A stretch of DNA of 64,000 nt from Halicephalobus mephisto. Lineage: Eukaryota; Nematoda; Chromadorea; Rhabditida; Panagrolaimidae. A program made the position numbers and the translations under genes. Every line of letters starts with the position of its first letter. Within the stretch, counting starts at the first letter, position 1. The notes under the pieces are model-generated. The model was not told the origin of the DNA. It saw only the letters and a program-made list of their open reading frames with translations, and did no database searches. This document shows, one piece after another, positions 32,140-44,862 of this stretch. Location of the stretch: NCBI GenBank assembly GCA_009193035.1, contig SWDT01000224.1:310001-374000 (forward strand), written 5' to 3'.

Positions 32140-33449
32140 TTAAAGCCATCTGTCAAATTTCCCACTTTCCAGCAAGTTGATGACATCTTCGAGGAAGTGA
32201 ATGGATCGCAACGTGCATTTCTCCAGTCTAGCTAGTTCAACCTTGTCCTTATCCAGATCCCTACTCCTACCCTTGAAGATCCCGCCGAACATGATAATCC
32301 CATGCCCGAAATGAGCGAGAAACATGTGTTCGTAGGTTCTCTTTACATCAGCAGGTGTGAAAGTGACTTCTTTTCCACCGTTCTCTTTCAAATACTTGTT
32401 CAATCGAGTCACGTAGAAATCGAAAATAATCTCCTCCATCTCCCGTCTGATGTCCCCTTCCAAACTACAGATCATCAACCTGGCAAAGTCAAATAAGAAG
32501 TTCCCTTCAAAAGTAATCTGCCAGTCGAGAACAGCAGATACTTTGTCCGTGGCATCTCCTTCTTCGTTGGCTTCGAAGATCATGTTCGAAGCCCAGAGAT
32601 CCGAGTGAACAAGGAGCTTTGGGAGTCCGAAATCGCGATAAGACTCGAAGAAAGCGTAGTCTATGAATTCCTGATTATAAAGGATTTTTTGGATTCTTTC
32701 GTCGTGAATGAGAGACTCGAACTTCTCCTTCCCAGTCCTGACGATATCTACACTTTTGTTGAATCCTGTCTTGAACATTTCCCGCATTTGGGAAAAAATC
32801 TTCCCCTGCTTAGTGAATTTGTCCTGCCAGGTGTCTGTAGTTAATAGTTTGCTGTGGAAGTAGGCTAACCAGTCGATGACGTTTTTGAATTGGGGAACAG
32901 TCAGACCATCAAAGTAGTCCAAATTTCTCCCCTTGACAGAGAGGTCCTCCATGTGGAGACACCCTATATGGACCCCTTTTACCCATCTTTTGAATTTATG
33001 AACTTTCGGGAGGATCTCCGGGATTAGATAAGCCACGTTTTCGTAGAAATCACATTCAGTGTCATGCATGCGGATAATTGAATCCGTAAGTGTACTTGCG
33101 CCCTAAATACAGTAATTAACTAATTTTAAATCTAACTAATTACCAGTTTAATATCTTCTACGTTTTCCGTGATTTTGGCCGCAGCGAAGCTTTCAGTTCC
33201 AGGAATTTTCAAAATCGTGGTGTATTTAGTGCCATCATGAAAAACCAACTCAATCTTCAATACGGTAGAAAAGAATCCTTTATTAGCACTAATATCCCTT
33301 GCATTGACTTTAGTGATGGTTTTCTTGGCAAATTGTTCTTTAAAAATCTCATCGTTTTTGGCCAATGAATCCAAAATCCAGTAGACGGTGAAGTCAAAAC
33401 CGCAGAGTTTTTCAGTCAGAGAAACGTCGTTAGTCACCAGCAGAGACAT
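32140..33449 (-). CDS. CHK/DUF1679 kinase-like protein (choline/ecdysteroid-kinase-like fold)
   Basis: Two exons, 33449-33144 and 33102-32140, give 422 aa, a normal length for the nematode DUF1679/CHK family in the aminoglycoside-phosphotransferase-like fold. The catalytic loop HSDLWASN (H-x-D-x4-N) and the following metal-binding LDWQ are intact. The N-lobe has the expected strand pattern and the VLKIELVFHDGTKYTTILKI segment with a candidate ATP-site lysine. Later conserved blocks are FDFARLMICSLEGDIRR and EHMFLAHFGHGI. Known relatives phosphorylate small hydroxylated molecules such as ecdysteroids or are implicated in detoxification; the substrate here is unknown. Tail-to-tail with the ionotropic-receptor-like gene. 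Confidence 0.88.
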
Positions 33450-34518
33450 TTTTGGTCGAATTGATTAAACTTTTGATGCGATTTATATTGACAGGCGAAT
33501 CGGGAATGAATTGTTACTAGTTTGTGGTTTTTTGGACAATAACAATCAAAACTATTCAACTGTGGTTTAAAAAAGTTTGGAATATTATGTAAATTGATAA
33601 TCACGAGATTCAAACTACAGAGTACATTGATCTGTATTAATTTTGCGACGAATCTGTGACGTCTGAGTAATCGAGAAACAGAAACTGATAATATTCAGTT
33701 TCTTTTATTCGAAATCTGGACAACGTGTGTAAAATCCCGACTTCCGAATTTTTTAGATACTATTCAGTTTTGCAAACGGAGCTAGTTACGGCAGTTTTAC
33801 TTGACCTCCATCAGCCTTTAGTCCAGCAGAATCAAAATGCCTTCAATTATGTTCTGTCATTGAAAACAAACATTTTAAATTCCTATCTGCAGGATTTTTC
33901 TAATTTTAATTCATCTCAAAGAAATCGAAAAAACGGAAAAATCCGACTTTTCAGCTTGACCGGTAATGTCCTTCCAATTATTCTTTTTCTGAAGGAATAA
34001 CTGCCATGTGTTTTTCAAATTTCGGAAGAGCTTTGATGGTGCCAAAACTGAATGCAATATGCCGTGGAAGGAACCTGTTTCCTTCTCGATCGCTCGTTAG
34101 CAAGGTTGCGTATGTTGAACCCGATTGATTTCCCTCTTTCAACTCTGCCGATTCAACACAAGGTGTGAACTGTTCCTCACCGACAAAGGAGAATTTGTTA
34201 AACAACCCGAAATTGAAGATGATTTTTGTTGATTCAGCTGGTTGTCGACAGATTTTCTAAATTGAAATAAATCCTAAATTTGTTCAAAATGCAATTTGTA
34301 AAATTCAGAGTGACCTGAACAGGATCTCCGGTCACTTATGTATTGAATAAAACGTCAAAATTGGCTCCAGTTTACAGTTCTGTCCTTGTTTGGAAGAAAA
34401 CTATTCAGTTCAGGAATAGGAGCGTGTCAACCGAAGGAGCCGTCGACACCTGCCTTCAGTTGGGATTTTATTGTTGGTAATTATGGCCATTATTCATCTC
34501 ATAGTTGTAAACCAAAAT

Positions 34519-34619
34519 CGGATAGTACCTAAAAATTCATAAAACTTTTCTACTTCCAAGTGTTTCCAGGAACAGTTGTGGATAGTGTCTATAAAGCCCT
34601 AATTGTAGACACTATCCAA
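34519..34619. repeat. Two hairpin repeat units in tandem
   Basis: First unit GGATAGTACCTAAAAATTC is decayed on its right side; second unit GGATAGTGTCTATAAAGCCC ... TAGACACTATCC is nearly perfect (about 34570-34618). Confidence 0.82.
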
Positions 34620-35460
34620 CTTTGTTGCTGCAGCGGTTCATTGCGAATTCGAAATTAAGATACATAATCCATTTTGAACCTCATTTTCTTTCCTTTAATC
34701 CAAAGGGATAGAAATCAACTTGTCAACAAGTTGGGCCAAACTTCCAACATCTGCCGTCTCGAAATCGTCCTCAGTTTGCTTTAGAAATGCAAAAGCTTCA
34801 ATCGGAAGACGGAATTGTCACTCAGAATTGCGCGGCGTCAAACCTCTGGCGCCTTTTCTGATGACAAGACGATCAGAAAGGGCGAATTTGAACAAAGCGA
34901 TTATAAGTTTCTTCCAGATTATCCAATTTCCTTTTTCTTCCTTTGAAAACCTCAAAGTTGTTTTTCAAGTGCCGCTTATTTGCTTATCGGCTTAGAAACC
35001 CACTTCATGGTGATTTTAACCTCTTTTTGGTGCTTGCCAAGTTCCTCTTTTTTCAATTGTAGTTTTACTTTTTAGTTTTCACCAAATTTCTTCCTTAATT
35101 TTCTTCTTGTTCGTAAAACTAGCAACAACCAAGTTTACTACTGAACAAGACGTTATCAATTCCCTCGAGTCTCGGACTTTATTCTTTCCGCTTCTTTGCG
35201 AACTTGTCCAGTCGAATGACCACTCTGAAGATGACCCGAGAACACGGACGGCATGCCAATCTTCTTTTTTACTAAACCTCATTTTGGAGTCCGACATGTC
35301 TTGGCAGAACGAACAGCGGGAAGCTATCACCAGTCCTCATCATCTGCTTTACGTTTTAGATTTGGTTTGATGTTCTTGAGTCATGACAGTTCTCCCGATA
35401 ATGCCCAAAAAATATTTAAATTCGTCCTAAACATTATTCATAATACTCTTCCTAGTTTGA

Positions 35461-35509
35461 GATAGTGTCCAAAAAACTTTTTCCAGGGTTTTTAGACACT
35501 ATCCAACTT
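35461..35509. repeat. Hairpin repeat unit
   Basis: GATAGTGTCCAAAAAACTTT ... TTTTTAGACACTATCC: one well-preserved ~49-nt unit. Confidence 0.85.
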
Positions 35510-38500
35510 TGGTATTGAGGTTGGTTTCAACAAATTGCACCAGCTTTGACCTTGAGTTAACTTTTTCAATCCTCTTTGAACTCCCCGTCGAGTCGCAATT
35601 TTTATGACTCCTCATAAACTAAAAAATCACTTCCAGAATCATTTTCAATTCCGATTTTAAAAGACATTACTGGAAATTTCTCTTGAAGATTAGCTCGAAG
35701 GTCGTACAAGTGCATCAGAAATTATGTTGGGTTCATTAAAATTGAAAAATTCGAACGACTTGTTAGTGGGATTAGCCTTTCGAGGATTTCAAGTGGGCTT
35801 GAAGTTGATTATGGGTGGAAGCAACAAATTGTCATAAATTGAAGTTGGATAAGTTTGTTGCGAGTTTTCTTGATCTCCTGTTGTTATCGAGTAGGCACTT
35901 TAAATGCAAATGACTGTTTGCTAACCTCTCAATGACCTTTTTGGCAATTCACACTGTAACTAAAAAATCAGCGGGATTCCAGGTTCCGTATTTAGGTTCC
36001 CAAAAAAACAGCCTGACTTTTCGATTAACCTTGTTGACATTTGTCTTCAATAAATCTTCCTCCTGGTTTCCAGCTAGGTGCCAAGTCCCCGATGAATGGC
36101 ACAAAGAATCTTCTCCCATTTACTGAACCTACTAACGTTCTTTGTTTGGTCAATTGCTTCGCGAATTGACGGTTCATCGGCTTAACCTGGGTCCATTTTG
36201 ATTAGCATAAAGATTGACGACTGCGCGAAGGACTCGACAACATTCAGATCTCCTTTATCGTTACTTTATTTTGTTCCAAAAAAGAAAATTTGAAAGTGAG
36301 ATTTGAGATAGATTCAATTTTCTGTTTTAGCGGCCTCTTTCGAAAACTCGGATCTGAAAAGGCCAAGATCGCAAGTCATTGTTTGGTCACTTGGCGAGAA
36401 TCGAGATGCGCGACTTTTTGATTCGGATTTTGTGCGGGCTTGAGTTAAAACTGAAATTCGATCTTCCGAAGCACTCTAGGAAGTTGATCAGCGGCCCCTC
36501 GAGTAATGTTTTGACAATGTCTTTGGATTCATGTTTCTTTTTCATTTCTCGAAGCAGAACCCTCTTTTCCAGTTCTTTTCTCATCTTATTGGATTCTGCC
36601 AAGGTAGTCATTCTCGTAATTCACTGAGATGTACATTTTTATCAAATTTAATATTAGTTCGGGGAATTGGAAAAATATCAATTTGCGGAGATGTCCTTTT
36701 TTGCATTTTGCGTATTACATAGTCCTGTTCAGTTTTCCAGAAGAATGACCAGTGGCCATTCCATAGTATAATGTTTCTATTATAAATTCATTGTGTATTG
36801 TTGATTCGGGAGGGGAAGATAAAAATGATGAGTTGCCAATAATAATAGGGCATGTTTATTTATTTATAAACCCGGGGTGGTCTTCGGATGACTTTACTCT
36901 CGTCATTCAAATCCAAAAATCGTATTCTATTTTTTGAATAAAATTAAGTACCCTTCTAGAATCCCAGGTTTGGTGACTATACCTGAAGCCCACTCGAAAT
37001 GCATTGCCAAAATGACCAATTGGTTTCATTTTTTCAATGGACCATTAATCTTGCTACTCGTGTTCCCTTCTGAATTGTAAAAACTCCCAAAACGACTTAT
37101 TTCATGGACTTGTCATCTGTCTTTCCGAAACTTTAGACGAATAAGTAATTCACATGGTTCTTGAATCCTGTTTAGAGGACCAAATCTGGTTATTCAAGCC
37201 TGGTTCCGACATGAATTACGGTCTCACTGATTTTAATGTGATTTCCAATGAAGTTTGTTTTTTGGGTTTTTCAGTAAATACAGGAAGTTACAAGTTTCGT
37301 TTTAAAAACATTTTTGTCGAAAAACAAGTTTGAAGTAAGTTATTACAGTAGAATTATATAGGATTATTTTCCACGTCGGGACTAAACTTTACTAACCATA
37401 TCTAATTTAATAAAAGCCTTCCTATTTCGAATCGTGTAAACTCAAGTTTAGAAAAATGCTACAGTAAGAATCTAAAGTGCGATTTTGAAAAAATACTTTT
37501 GACATTATTTATCACGTCCCCATTTGTCTTCCACCAACCGTAATCCAGATCACTTGTCCGGACTCATTTTTTTCTTTTTCAGCAGGAGGTCGAAGACTAA
37601 TTTCTTCCTCCATGAAGAAGTATCATAACGAGCGTGGATTACTTTTTTCATTTGACGATTGCCCTATTTTTTGTTCTTGACTGTCATCAAATGCTCATTT
37701 GCATTTTATTTCACCGTTGAAAAAACTTTGATCAAGGACAAAAACAAATGAACAATCTTGTCAAATCTCTCTGGAGACTATTAACCGGTCAAAGGAAGAA
37801 AAACAATTTTTATTCGTTGATCCAATCAGCTTGAGAGAAGGTTCTCATGGATGATTTTTTTTTGAACGAGATCGCTTTCCCAGGTTCGTTGTCTTGCGTC
37901 TTTTCTAACGGGATAAGGACTTTCCCGCGTTCTCACCTCATTTGCTTTCCCGAGCACGATTATAATTATCCTTCATGTCATGGTAAATCACTCAACATTA
38001 GCTAATCTCTGAAAAGTGTGCCATTTGATGACCTGTCATTGGAATCGGATGCAATTTGAACTTTGCATGTATAATTCTAGTTCTTCTCTAGAATCTTTAT
38101 TCGAGAAAATTTTGACAGATTACTAGAAGCCATGTCAGAAACGAATTCACTCGGTCATCATCTGGGACAACAAGGAAAAGACCCTATTTGGCACTAATTT
38201 TGATGGATTGGCTTTGAATTCGATATTGTTTTGCACATTTTTCAACTTTAAGTCACCAAAAATTAATCAAAATAACATTAAAATCTTTTTATTCATCTTT
38301 CGTCATTTGCTTCGAGAACCAATAAACACATGCCGAAATTTGTCCCGTCCGAGATCCACTCATGGATGCAAGGTTTTCACTGTTCCCGTGGGATCTCGAG
38401 TCCGCATCCAAATTGCCAACACACAAGAACATGAACTGTGTGAATTCACAGCTATCCCTTCATTTCCTCTGGACATCTTCCCAGGCAAAATTCAAGCTGC

Positions 38501-38655
38501 TTGAGAAAGCAAAAACTGCCATCAGGAAATCCCATTGTTACCACTTGTTTTTTGATTCAACAATGGTCCGCGACTTTACGGCGCCTGGAAGAGTGGGTCA
38601 GAATTGCGTCCCCAGTTGGCGTTTGTCCTTTTCGCCAGTTGCAATGGCAAAATTA

Positions 38656-39056
38656 GGTAGTGTCCAAGAAACCCCTCAACCTGCTTTTTGGACATTATCC
38701 AAATTCCCATTAAACGATTTAGATACTATCTAGATATTTTGATTTATTTTCTAAACACTATCCAAGTTTACATAAAAACAATTTTGGATAGTATCCGATA
38801 AAATCTTGATTTCTGTGTTTTTGGACACTATTCAATTTTGCCACTGGAGAAAACACCTTCAAATAGTGTCCAGAAAAACCGAAATTTTCCGTTTTTAGAT
38901 GTTATTTAAATTTATATAAGAAGAACTTTGAATATTGCCCGAAAAGCTGAAAATTCTCATTTTTCGGACATTACTCAAGTTTGCGTTAGAAAAAACAATT
39001 TTTGCGAGTATCTTAAAAAGTTTGACTTTTCTGTTTTCCAGACATTATCCAACTTT
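38656..39056. repeat. Longest hairpin repeat array
   Basis: At least five diverged hairpin units in ~400 bp: GTAGTGTCCAAGAAA...TTTGGACATTATCC; TAGATACTATC...TAAACACTATCC; GGATAGTATCCGATAAA...TTTGGACACTATTC; AATAGTGTCCAGAAAAACC...TTTTAGATGTTATTT; AATATTGCCCGAAAAGC...TTCGGACATTACTC; and a last half ending CAGACATTATCC. Linkers of the type AAATTT(A/G)..AA...GAAAAA recur between units. Confidence 0.88.
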
Positions 39057-40942
39057 GTCACTAGAGTTGTTTTTCCGTGAAAATTCTCTATTTTATCCAT
39101 CAATTGTTCTCATTCTTGACGAGCAACGATTAATTTCACGCCTCCCGGCTTTTCGGTGCCAAACTCTTCATGTTGCATTTTGTCGCGTCTTCCATCAATT
39201 TTTCAAAAATATTAGAGCATGCCTTTTTCTTTTTTATCTTGCCGAAATTCATTGTTGGTCAAATTTTGACGTATTACGATAACGGAGGTCTCGTTGAATG
39301 TTTGGAAAATTCTCAAGACATACTTATTTACGAAGTTTGGATGTCGTGTTTTGAGTATCTAATTTTTGTAGCTTCAAAAATTAAAACCGTTTTTTGTCCT
39401 TCCGAAAGCAAACCACCCATTGTTGATTGTGCAATCCACAACCACTACTCTCAACTTGTTCAAAGTCCACTTTTAGTCAAGTGCCCATTTTTTGCAAAGC
39501 GCTAAAATGGACTTTTTCGTTCCAGCTTAATTGAGATCCAAAGGTTTTTGAAAACTCGTGCTTGAGATCTGATTTCGCGTCATTTCCACTCACCGTTATC
39601 CTCGATTTATGGTTCATTTGCTTGTACAAATTGTCACCCAGTTTCAGAATGACGGTTTCCCTTTGGCGATCCAGGGGAGATTGCGTTTTTGTCAAAAGCC
39701 AAGGCGCCTAAAGTGTCTCATTTATTGCGTCGCGCAATTTTTTAGAGGATTTTGGTCATTCGGTCTTTTTTCCGACTCAGCAGAGTTTAACCTCGAATTA
39801 GATATTTAGATGGAATTGTTGATTATTTGTCTCTAAAGTTGGAAATGGATTGATCCAGAAGTAGTCTATCCGAAATCAAGAATGGTTTCATGTGGACTCT
39901 GAATCTTTCCTCGATGGATCAAGTTGCCTTTTCGCGAAACTGATTCCCCATTATGGTGGTCATCTGCCTCTTGCTTCAAGTGGAAGCCGTTCGTGAAAAT
40001 GAGCTGCCTTATTGCTGTTGCGCGAAAGCCCTCTATTCGTTAGCCAAAAAGACACAAGCCGAATTTGGGAAGCTGTAATTTGATTAAGTTTGCCGCTCTT
40101 TGAGGATCCGATTCAAGCCCATGCTAAATTGAATTGACAAGACAAGCGGTTCTTGTTTCTTCAGAAACCATGCCATTTCCCGTTTTTGAAGCTAAGCTTC
40201 CGGTTCTGAAACTGAGAACTTTGCCAGATGCGTTTGAAAACTGTCAAAAGCCACTTACTTTGGCTCGGCTATTGTGTAACCGAGATTCATCCAGGAAGCA
40301 GAAGGTTTTCGAAACGATCCACTTGAAGCCTCTGAGTGATCGCTTTCTCAAGAGAACTGCTTCTGTTGACCACTTGCAATCTCACTTTTTTATTCAGTTG
40401 CAAGTGGGGTTCCCTACAAACGAGTTTTATTATTGTTTGTCAATAAGCTTTGTTTTTGGACTCAGAGAGATCGCAGGAGATTAGAAATTGATAGTAACTA
40501 ACCGTTCTTGACTTTTCGTATCGCCGAAGGACAATAGTTTCAACTTGAAAGTCTGGAGATGTTTCACCAGAAACCTTTGATGTTTCCGTTTTTCTTCCCC
40601 CATTATCTTGATTGCCAGATATTCCGGTTTTCTAACAATCCATCTTAATTTTTGAATGTTCTCTGTCCCAACGCAATCTGGCAATCGTTCTACATTCCGA
40701 ATGATTTTTGGATTGGACCAGTCGGTAAATGAGTGTTTTTGTCTGTATTCAAGTCTTGTATTGGCCTGGCGATTACTCGGAATATTGCAATTTGCGCAAA
40801 ACCCCGTTTCTCGTTTATTGCCCATTTTCTATTCATTTTTTGGCGAGATGCTCAATACATCTTGATTGGCTGATCTGACTGTGCAAGATGTTTTGGGTAT
40901 TGTTTGTAAGCTTTGGCTGACTGCTAGCTTCAATATCAAACA
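39057..40942. other. Gene-poor block, middle
   Basis: No supported gene. Frames such as 39170-39505 and 40134-40484 have no recognised motif or splice structure. Confidence 0.4.
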
Positions 40943-41199
40943 AGGATAGTATCTAGAACCAAAAATTTTCGATTTTCTAGACACTTGATTTTTCATTAAA
41001 AAAGTGATTTATGATAGTATTTAGGGAATTAAGACTTAAGTTTCTTAGATACTATTCTAATTTGTACTGGAAGAAATTGTTGTTTAAAAACAGAAATTTC
41101 CGATTTTCTAAACACTTAGTTTCTCACTGGAAGAAGTGATTTACAATAGTGTTTAGGAAATTAATATTTAAGTTTCTTAGACATTATCCAAATTCCCCA
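40943..41199. repeat. Hairpin repeat array with higher-order ~115-125-bp period
   Basis: Units such as GGATAGTATCTAGAACC...TTCTAGACACTTG, GATAGTATTTAGGGAATT...TCTTAGATACTATTC and AATAGTGTTTAGGAAATT...TCTTAGACATTATCC are arranged so that two unit types alternate, separated by linkers of the type TTTCTCACTGGAAGAAGTGATTTA. The pair is repeated twice, showing duplication of a dimer. Confidence 0.82.
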
Positions 41200-44100
41200 C
41201 CACAATTGCCAGAAATCTAAAACGATTGTTCATCCCCAAATCTCTTCCCAGTCAAATCCGCGACCTGTCTTCTGGTAGAAGTGGCGAATAACCTTCCATT
41301 GTCCTCAACCTTTCTTGATTGTTTGTTTCTTTTTTTCCAGTTGCCGATCGAGAACAATTCGTTTCTTTGGCAAACCTTGAACGGTCATCAACTAATTTCA
41401 CTTTTACTCTGTAATTTGTTAATTTAATAATGATTTTGTTTGGTCACTTTTTCGAATTTGTACATGTTCGACCTTGAATTTACTTTTGTTGGAAAACAGA
41501 AGCACTCCTGACATTTAGTCTGAAAACAGGTGCTGCCTTCCTTGGATGAATCAAGACGAATGTGTGGTTCTCGAGAAACCCGATTTGAGTCATGCACGAG
41601 AATGCAAAATGACCTGTCCAAAGGTCTACCAAGTATTCTGTTTTAAATCATGTTTAACAGCCACAAATTCCTTTCTGAATCAGGTTCCAGAGCTCATTGC
41701 CTATAAATCTCCCTCTAAAACAATAATGTAGAAAACCAAAATCAGTTTCGTTTTTTGTGGAAAAGCTGGAACTAGTCCTGCGCGCATCCTTGGTTTAATT
41801 CGATTTGTGAAGAAACTGGCCAGTTCTCCTCTGATCTGATTTGTTCTCGATCGACCTTGTTTGACTTGTAGCTGAGAAGAAGGAAGACTCCCAGCCTTAA
41901 TCCTTCCATCTTCAGAACTTTTACTTTGCAGATCAAACCAGAACAAACGACTAAGGGTTGAGTATTTTTGGAATGCTGTTGTCTTTAAATTATTTTTTCA
42001 CCAAAACAAGATTGAATTTATTTTAAAATTCGCTCTAGCTTTGTGTGAAAATTGATCCGCTTGTGCGATAACGATCCACTCACGTCCTTCGCGCACCTCA
42101 TTTTTCATTTACTCAGACGAAATTTTGATAATTCCAGATATACGTGAAAGTGAGAAAAGAGAGGATTTGACTTTCATCCTCAATAAATCATCTCTTTATT
42201 TCTTCATTTATCTGATTTCAAGTATGACTGGGTTAAATTCCTTTGGAGGATTGTTGCTACTTCAGTGGCAACAAGTCGATTCGTCAAGTGTGCCCTCAGT
42301 TTGGATTTGATCGATTAGCTTGTCCGAGTTCACCGTCGCGCAATTATCAGGTGCCAACAATCCTCCGGGGACTAGATCAAGATGACGAACATGTTTTAGG
42401 TGATTTGTCACTGACAAGAGTTATTTTGAATTGTGAGTTTGACAGATTTAAACATCCATTACCAAGTGTTTAGTTGTGTTGAAAGTGATTTCGACTTTGT
42501 TTACTGCATTTGCACAATTGAATAATGTCAGAATAATCGGGAGCCTAGGTTTTCAAGAAGTTGTTCAATTTGGAAGTGTTTTTCAGATTCCTTATCTCCA
42601 TTCTTTCCGTCTCGTAATCATTTTATTTCCCTAACTCACACTTTCCTCGTATCAATGTTTACAACCTAACCGAATTCTAATAACTCGACCAGATCAGCGT
42701 TATAACCCTCAACTTGGATGTAATCTCGTATAACAGCCTTGGTTGTCCGAACGTGTGTACTTTTGGTTTTATTTATGGCTTTCATCACAGATTTTATTTC
42801 CTTCCCGATATCGCCGTTTTGATGATCATTTCATTGAAGACACGTTCTAATGGTCTTTGCGATTTTATGGGAAGCTAAAGGGGCACTAAATTATCCTGAG
42901 TTTTGTCTTACACTGGAATTATTAAAATATGGACGAAATTAAAAATTTTTTTGTTATTTAGTCTTATCGACAAAAATCAAAGTCTTGTCGTAAATGCTGT
43001 CATTGCAAAAAAGTCTAAGTCCCTAAAGTCGATCAAACAAGGTGATAAGCTGGCCTCACCTCGAGAAAGCCCATCAATCCAATTTGCTCAGCGGCAGTTC
43101 TTTGAAGGAGATTCTGCGCTGAGCAGATGACTAATTGGGGCCGACATGTTTCCTTTTCCTCCTGCTTTGATTGGACAGGTTGAAATGTCGTCGAGAGGAG
43201 ACTATCAAGATAGTGGGAAAGTAACTAATCTCGAGAGGAGTGAGAAAATATGAGCCCTTTGCAAATGACCGAAGAGAGATTAATCGTGGGATGTCAATAA
43301 TGGGATAAGGGGATTTCGGTAACCAATAACTAGAAGGTTTTTTGTTGAGGTGTTTGCAGATCTTCCAAGTCGTTTATTGTAGATATATTCGAGATGTGTA
43401 TGGATTATTTGCTAGGATTTCTGAAATTAATCATTCAAATCTTCAAGGAGATTTCTAACATGATAAATAACATAAAAATCCTCATATTTCTGATTTTTTT
43501 AATTTACAACCCCACAAAACATAAAATTCCTTTTTTAATGATTTTCTGGTTTTTTAATTTAAAAAACATTAGAAATTCCTCCTAAATGCAGACCTAAGAT
43601 GATCAACTTGTTATTTTTCAATTTTTTCTTATTCAACTTTTGTTTTTTACAACCACTATCCTCTCAGGATGATTTACAGAGTTTCTATTGTCTGTTTTGA
43701 CAACTAGCCAACTGTCTTCAAAGATGAATGATGGACTCTGTATTTTACAACTGTAATTGCAAGCCTGTTTTGCGCAATTGTTTCTCGAGAAGAAATCCCC
43801 CAAGATCAATTATGACTTGCAGTGCTTTCTGGAATGATTCTTCGCTAATTACCTTGTCCACAAAAAACTTATTCATCGCCAAGAATCAAGACTCGGGTCG
43901 ATTATTTTGCTTGACTGGATTCAAGACAGGTTCCTCGGAGCGTGCCAACCTTTGACGAGTCCATTAGTTGGACAGTCTTGCCGCTGCTAATTAGACTGCG
44001 GTCTGTTTTTGAGGAAATGGGACCCAAAATATTGTTATTACAAAAACCCGGTTTCCTTGTTCTTTGCTTCCTGTCAAATCTGTCCAGGTGACAAATTTGG

Positions 44101-44862
44101 CTTAAATCTATAGCCGACTTGCGCGCAACAATGCCGCTTCATCGGGAAACGGGTGGGGTACTTCATTGTCCGTGCAGGTGACTGAACTCCTCCATTGTTT
44201 TCTTTCTCATTTTCTGGACTAACCATGTATTGTTCTTGCCCCGGCTGATCTGGCTAATCCTGTAGGAGGGAGTTTCTGCTTGTTTTTCTGTTGCATTTTT
44301 CACGCGGATTCAAGTGGGTAGTCGTCCGAAAAGGGAATACAGGATACTTGAGCACATCAAGTTTCAGCTGGGAAAGTAGATCACTTTCTATATTTTTTTT
44401 GAAAAGTGATTTAAGTTCTAAAAATAATTTGGTTATTTTTAAAGATGTTGCAAGAGAAACAGGCGGAGTTGGCCAGCATGGGAGGAGCGGGAAGCGTCGA
44501 GCGAGAGATCCGAACTGGCGCACGGACTGGTCAGTTCAACTGGCTCCATTTGAATACATCTAATCCAACTTGTTTTTATTCACTTTGTATGGATATTTAT
44601 ATATATTATATTATTATTTTTACGAGCCATTTCAAGTATCAATTGAACCTTTGTATGCGAACATGTTCTTTTAAAATTTCTCCGCGTTCGAATTATCGCG
44701 TTTAGTAATGCATTTGCGTCTTCTAATTGTTGAATTTTCCAGGAATCTGAATCCCAGATTACTCGAGACCGACTGCCGCTAATTTCTCTAATTTTTGCTT
44801 TATTCGAAAAACAAGAATGAGACACTATCGATATTCGAGGCCTTAATCAGAAATTCAGGGAA
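41200..44862. other. Gene-poor block, right part, upstream of the Eph gene
   Basis: About 3.7 kb, presumably including the Eph promoter at its right end. A candidate exon near 44445-44540 follows a TTTTTAAAG acceptor-like site and reads MLQEKQAELASMGGAGSVER, but it has no clear donor or partner exon and is not called as a gene. A GACACTATC half-motif lies at about 44821-44829. Confidence 0.4.

Larger units (their letters stand above)
33450..38655. other. Gene-poor block, first half
   Basis: About 5.2 kb without a supported gene. It contains hairpin units at about 33727-33775 (decayed), 34519-34619 and 35461-35509. Open frames (for example 34720-34995, 35107-35370, 36379-36627) lie in both strands at once, lack splice structure and show no motif. 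No RNA gene recognised. Confidence 0.4.

Noticed and set aside
35107..35465. Overlapping ORFs in the gene desert
   Set aside because: Open in several frames on both strands at once, with no codon bias, splice structure or recognised domain.
24279..42310. Possible shared short motif near 24.29 kb and 42.28 kb (TCAAG.GTGTCCTCA-like)
   Set aside because: Similarity spans only ~20 nt and does not extend on either side; likely chance.
44445..44705. Gene starting MLQEKQAELASMGGAG
   Set aside because: Only ~30 residues look coding; the rest is Tyr/Ile/Phe-rich AT sequence. No donor or partner exon found.
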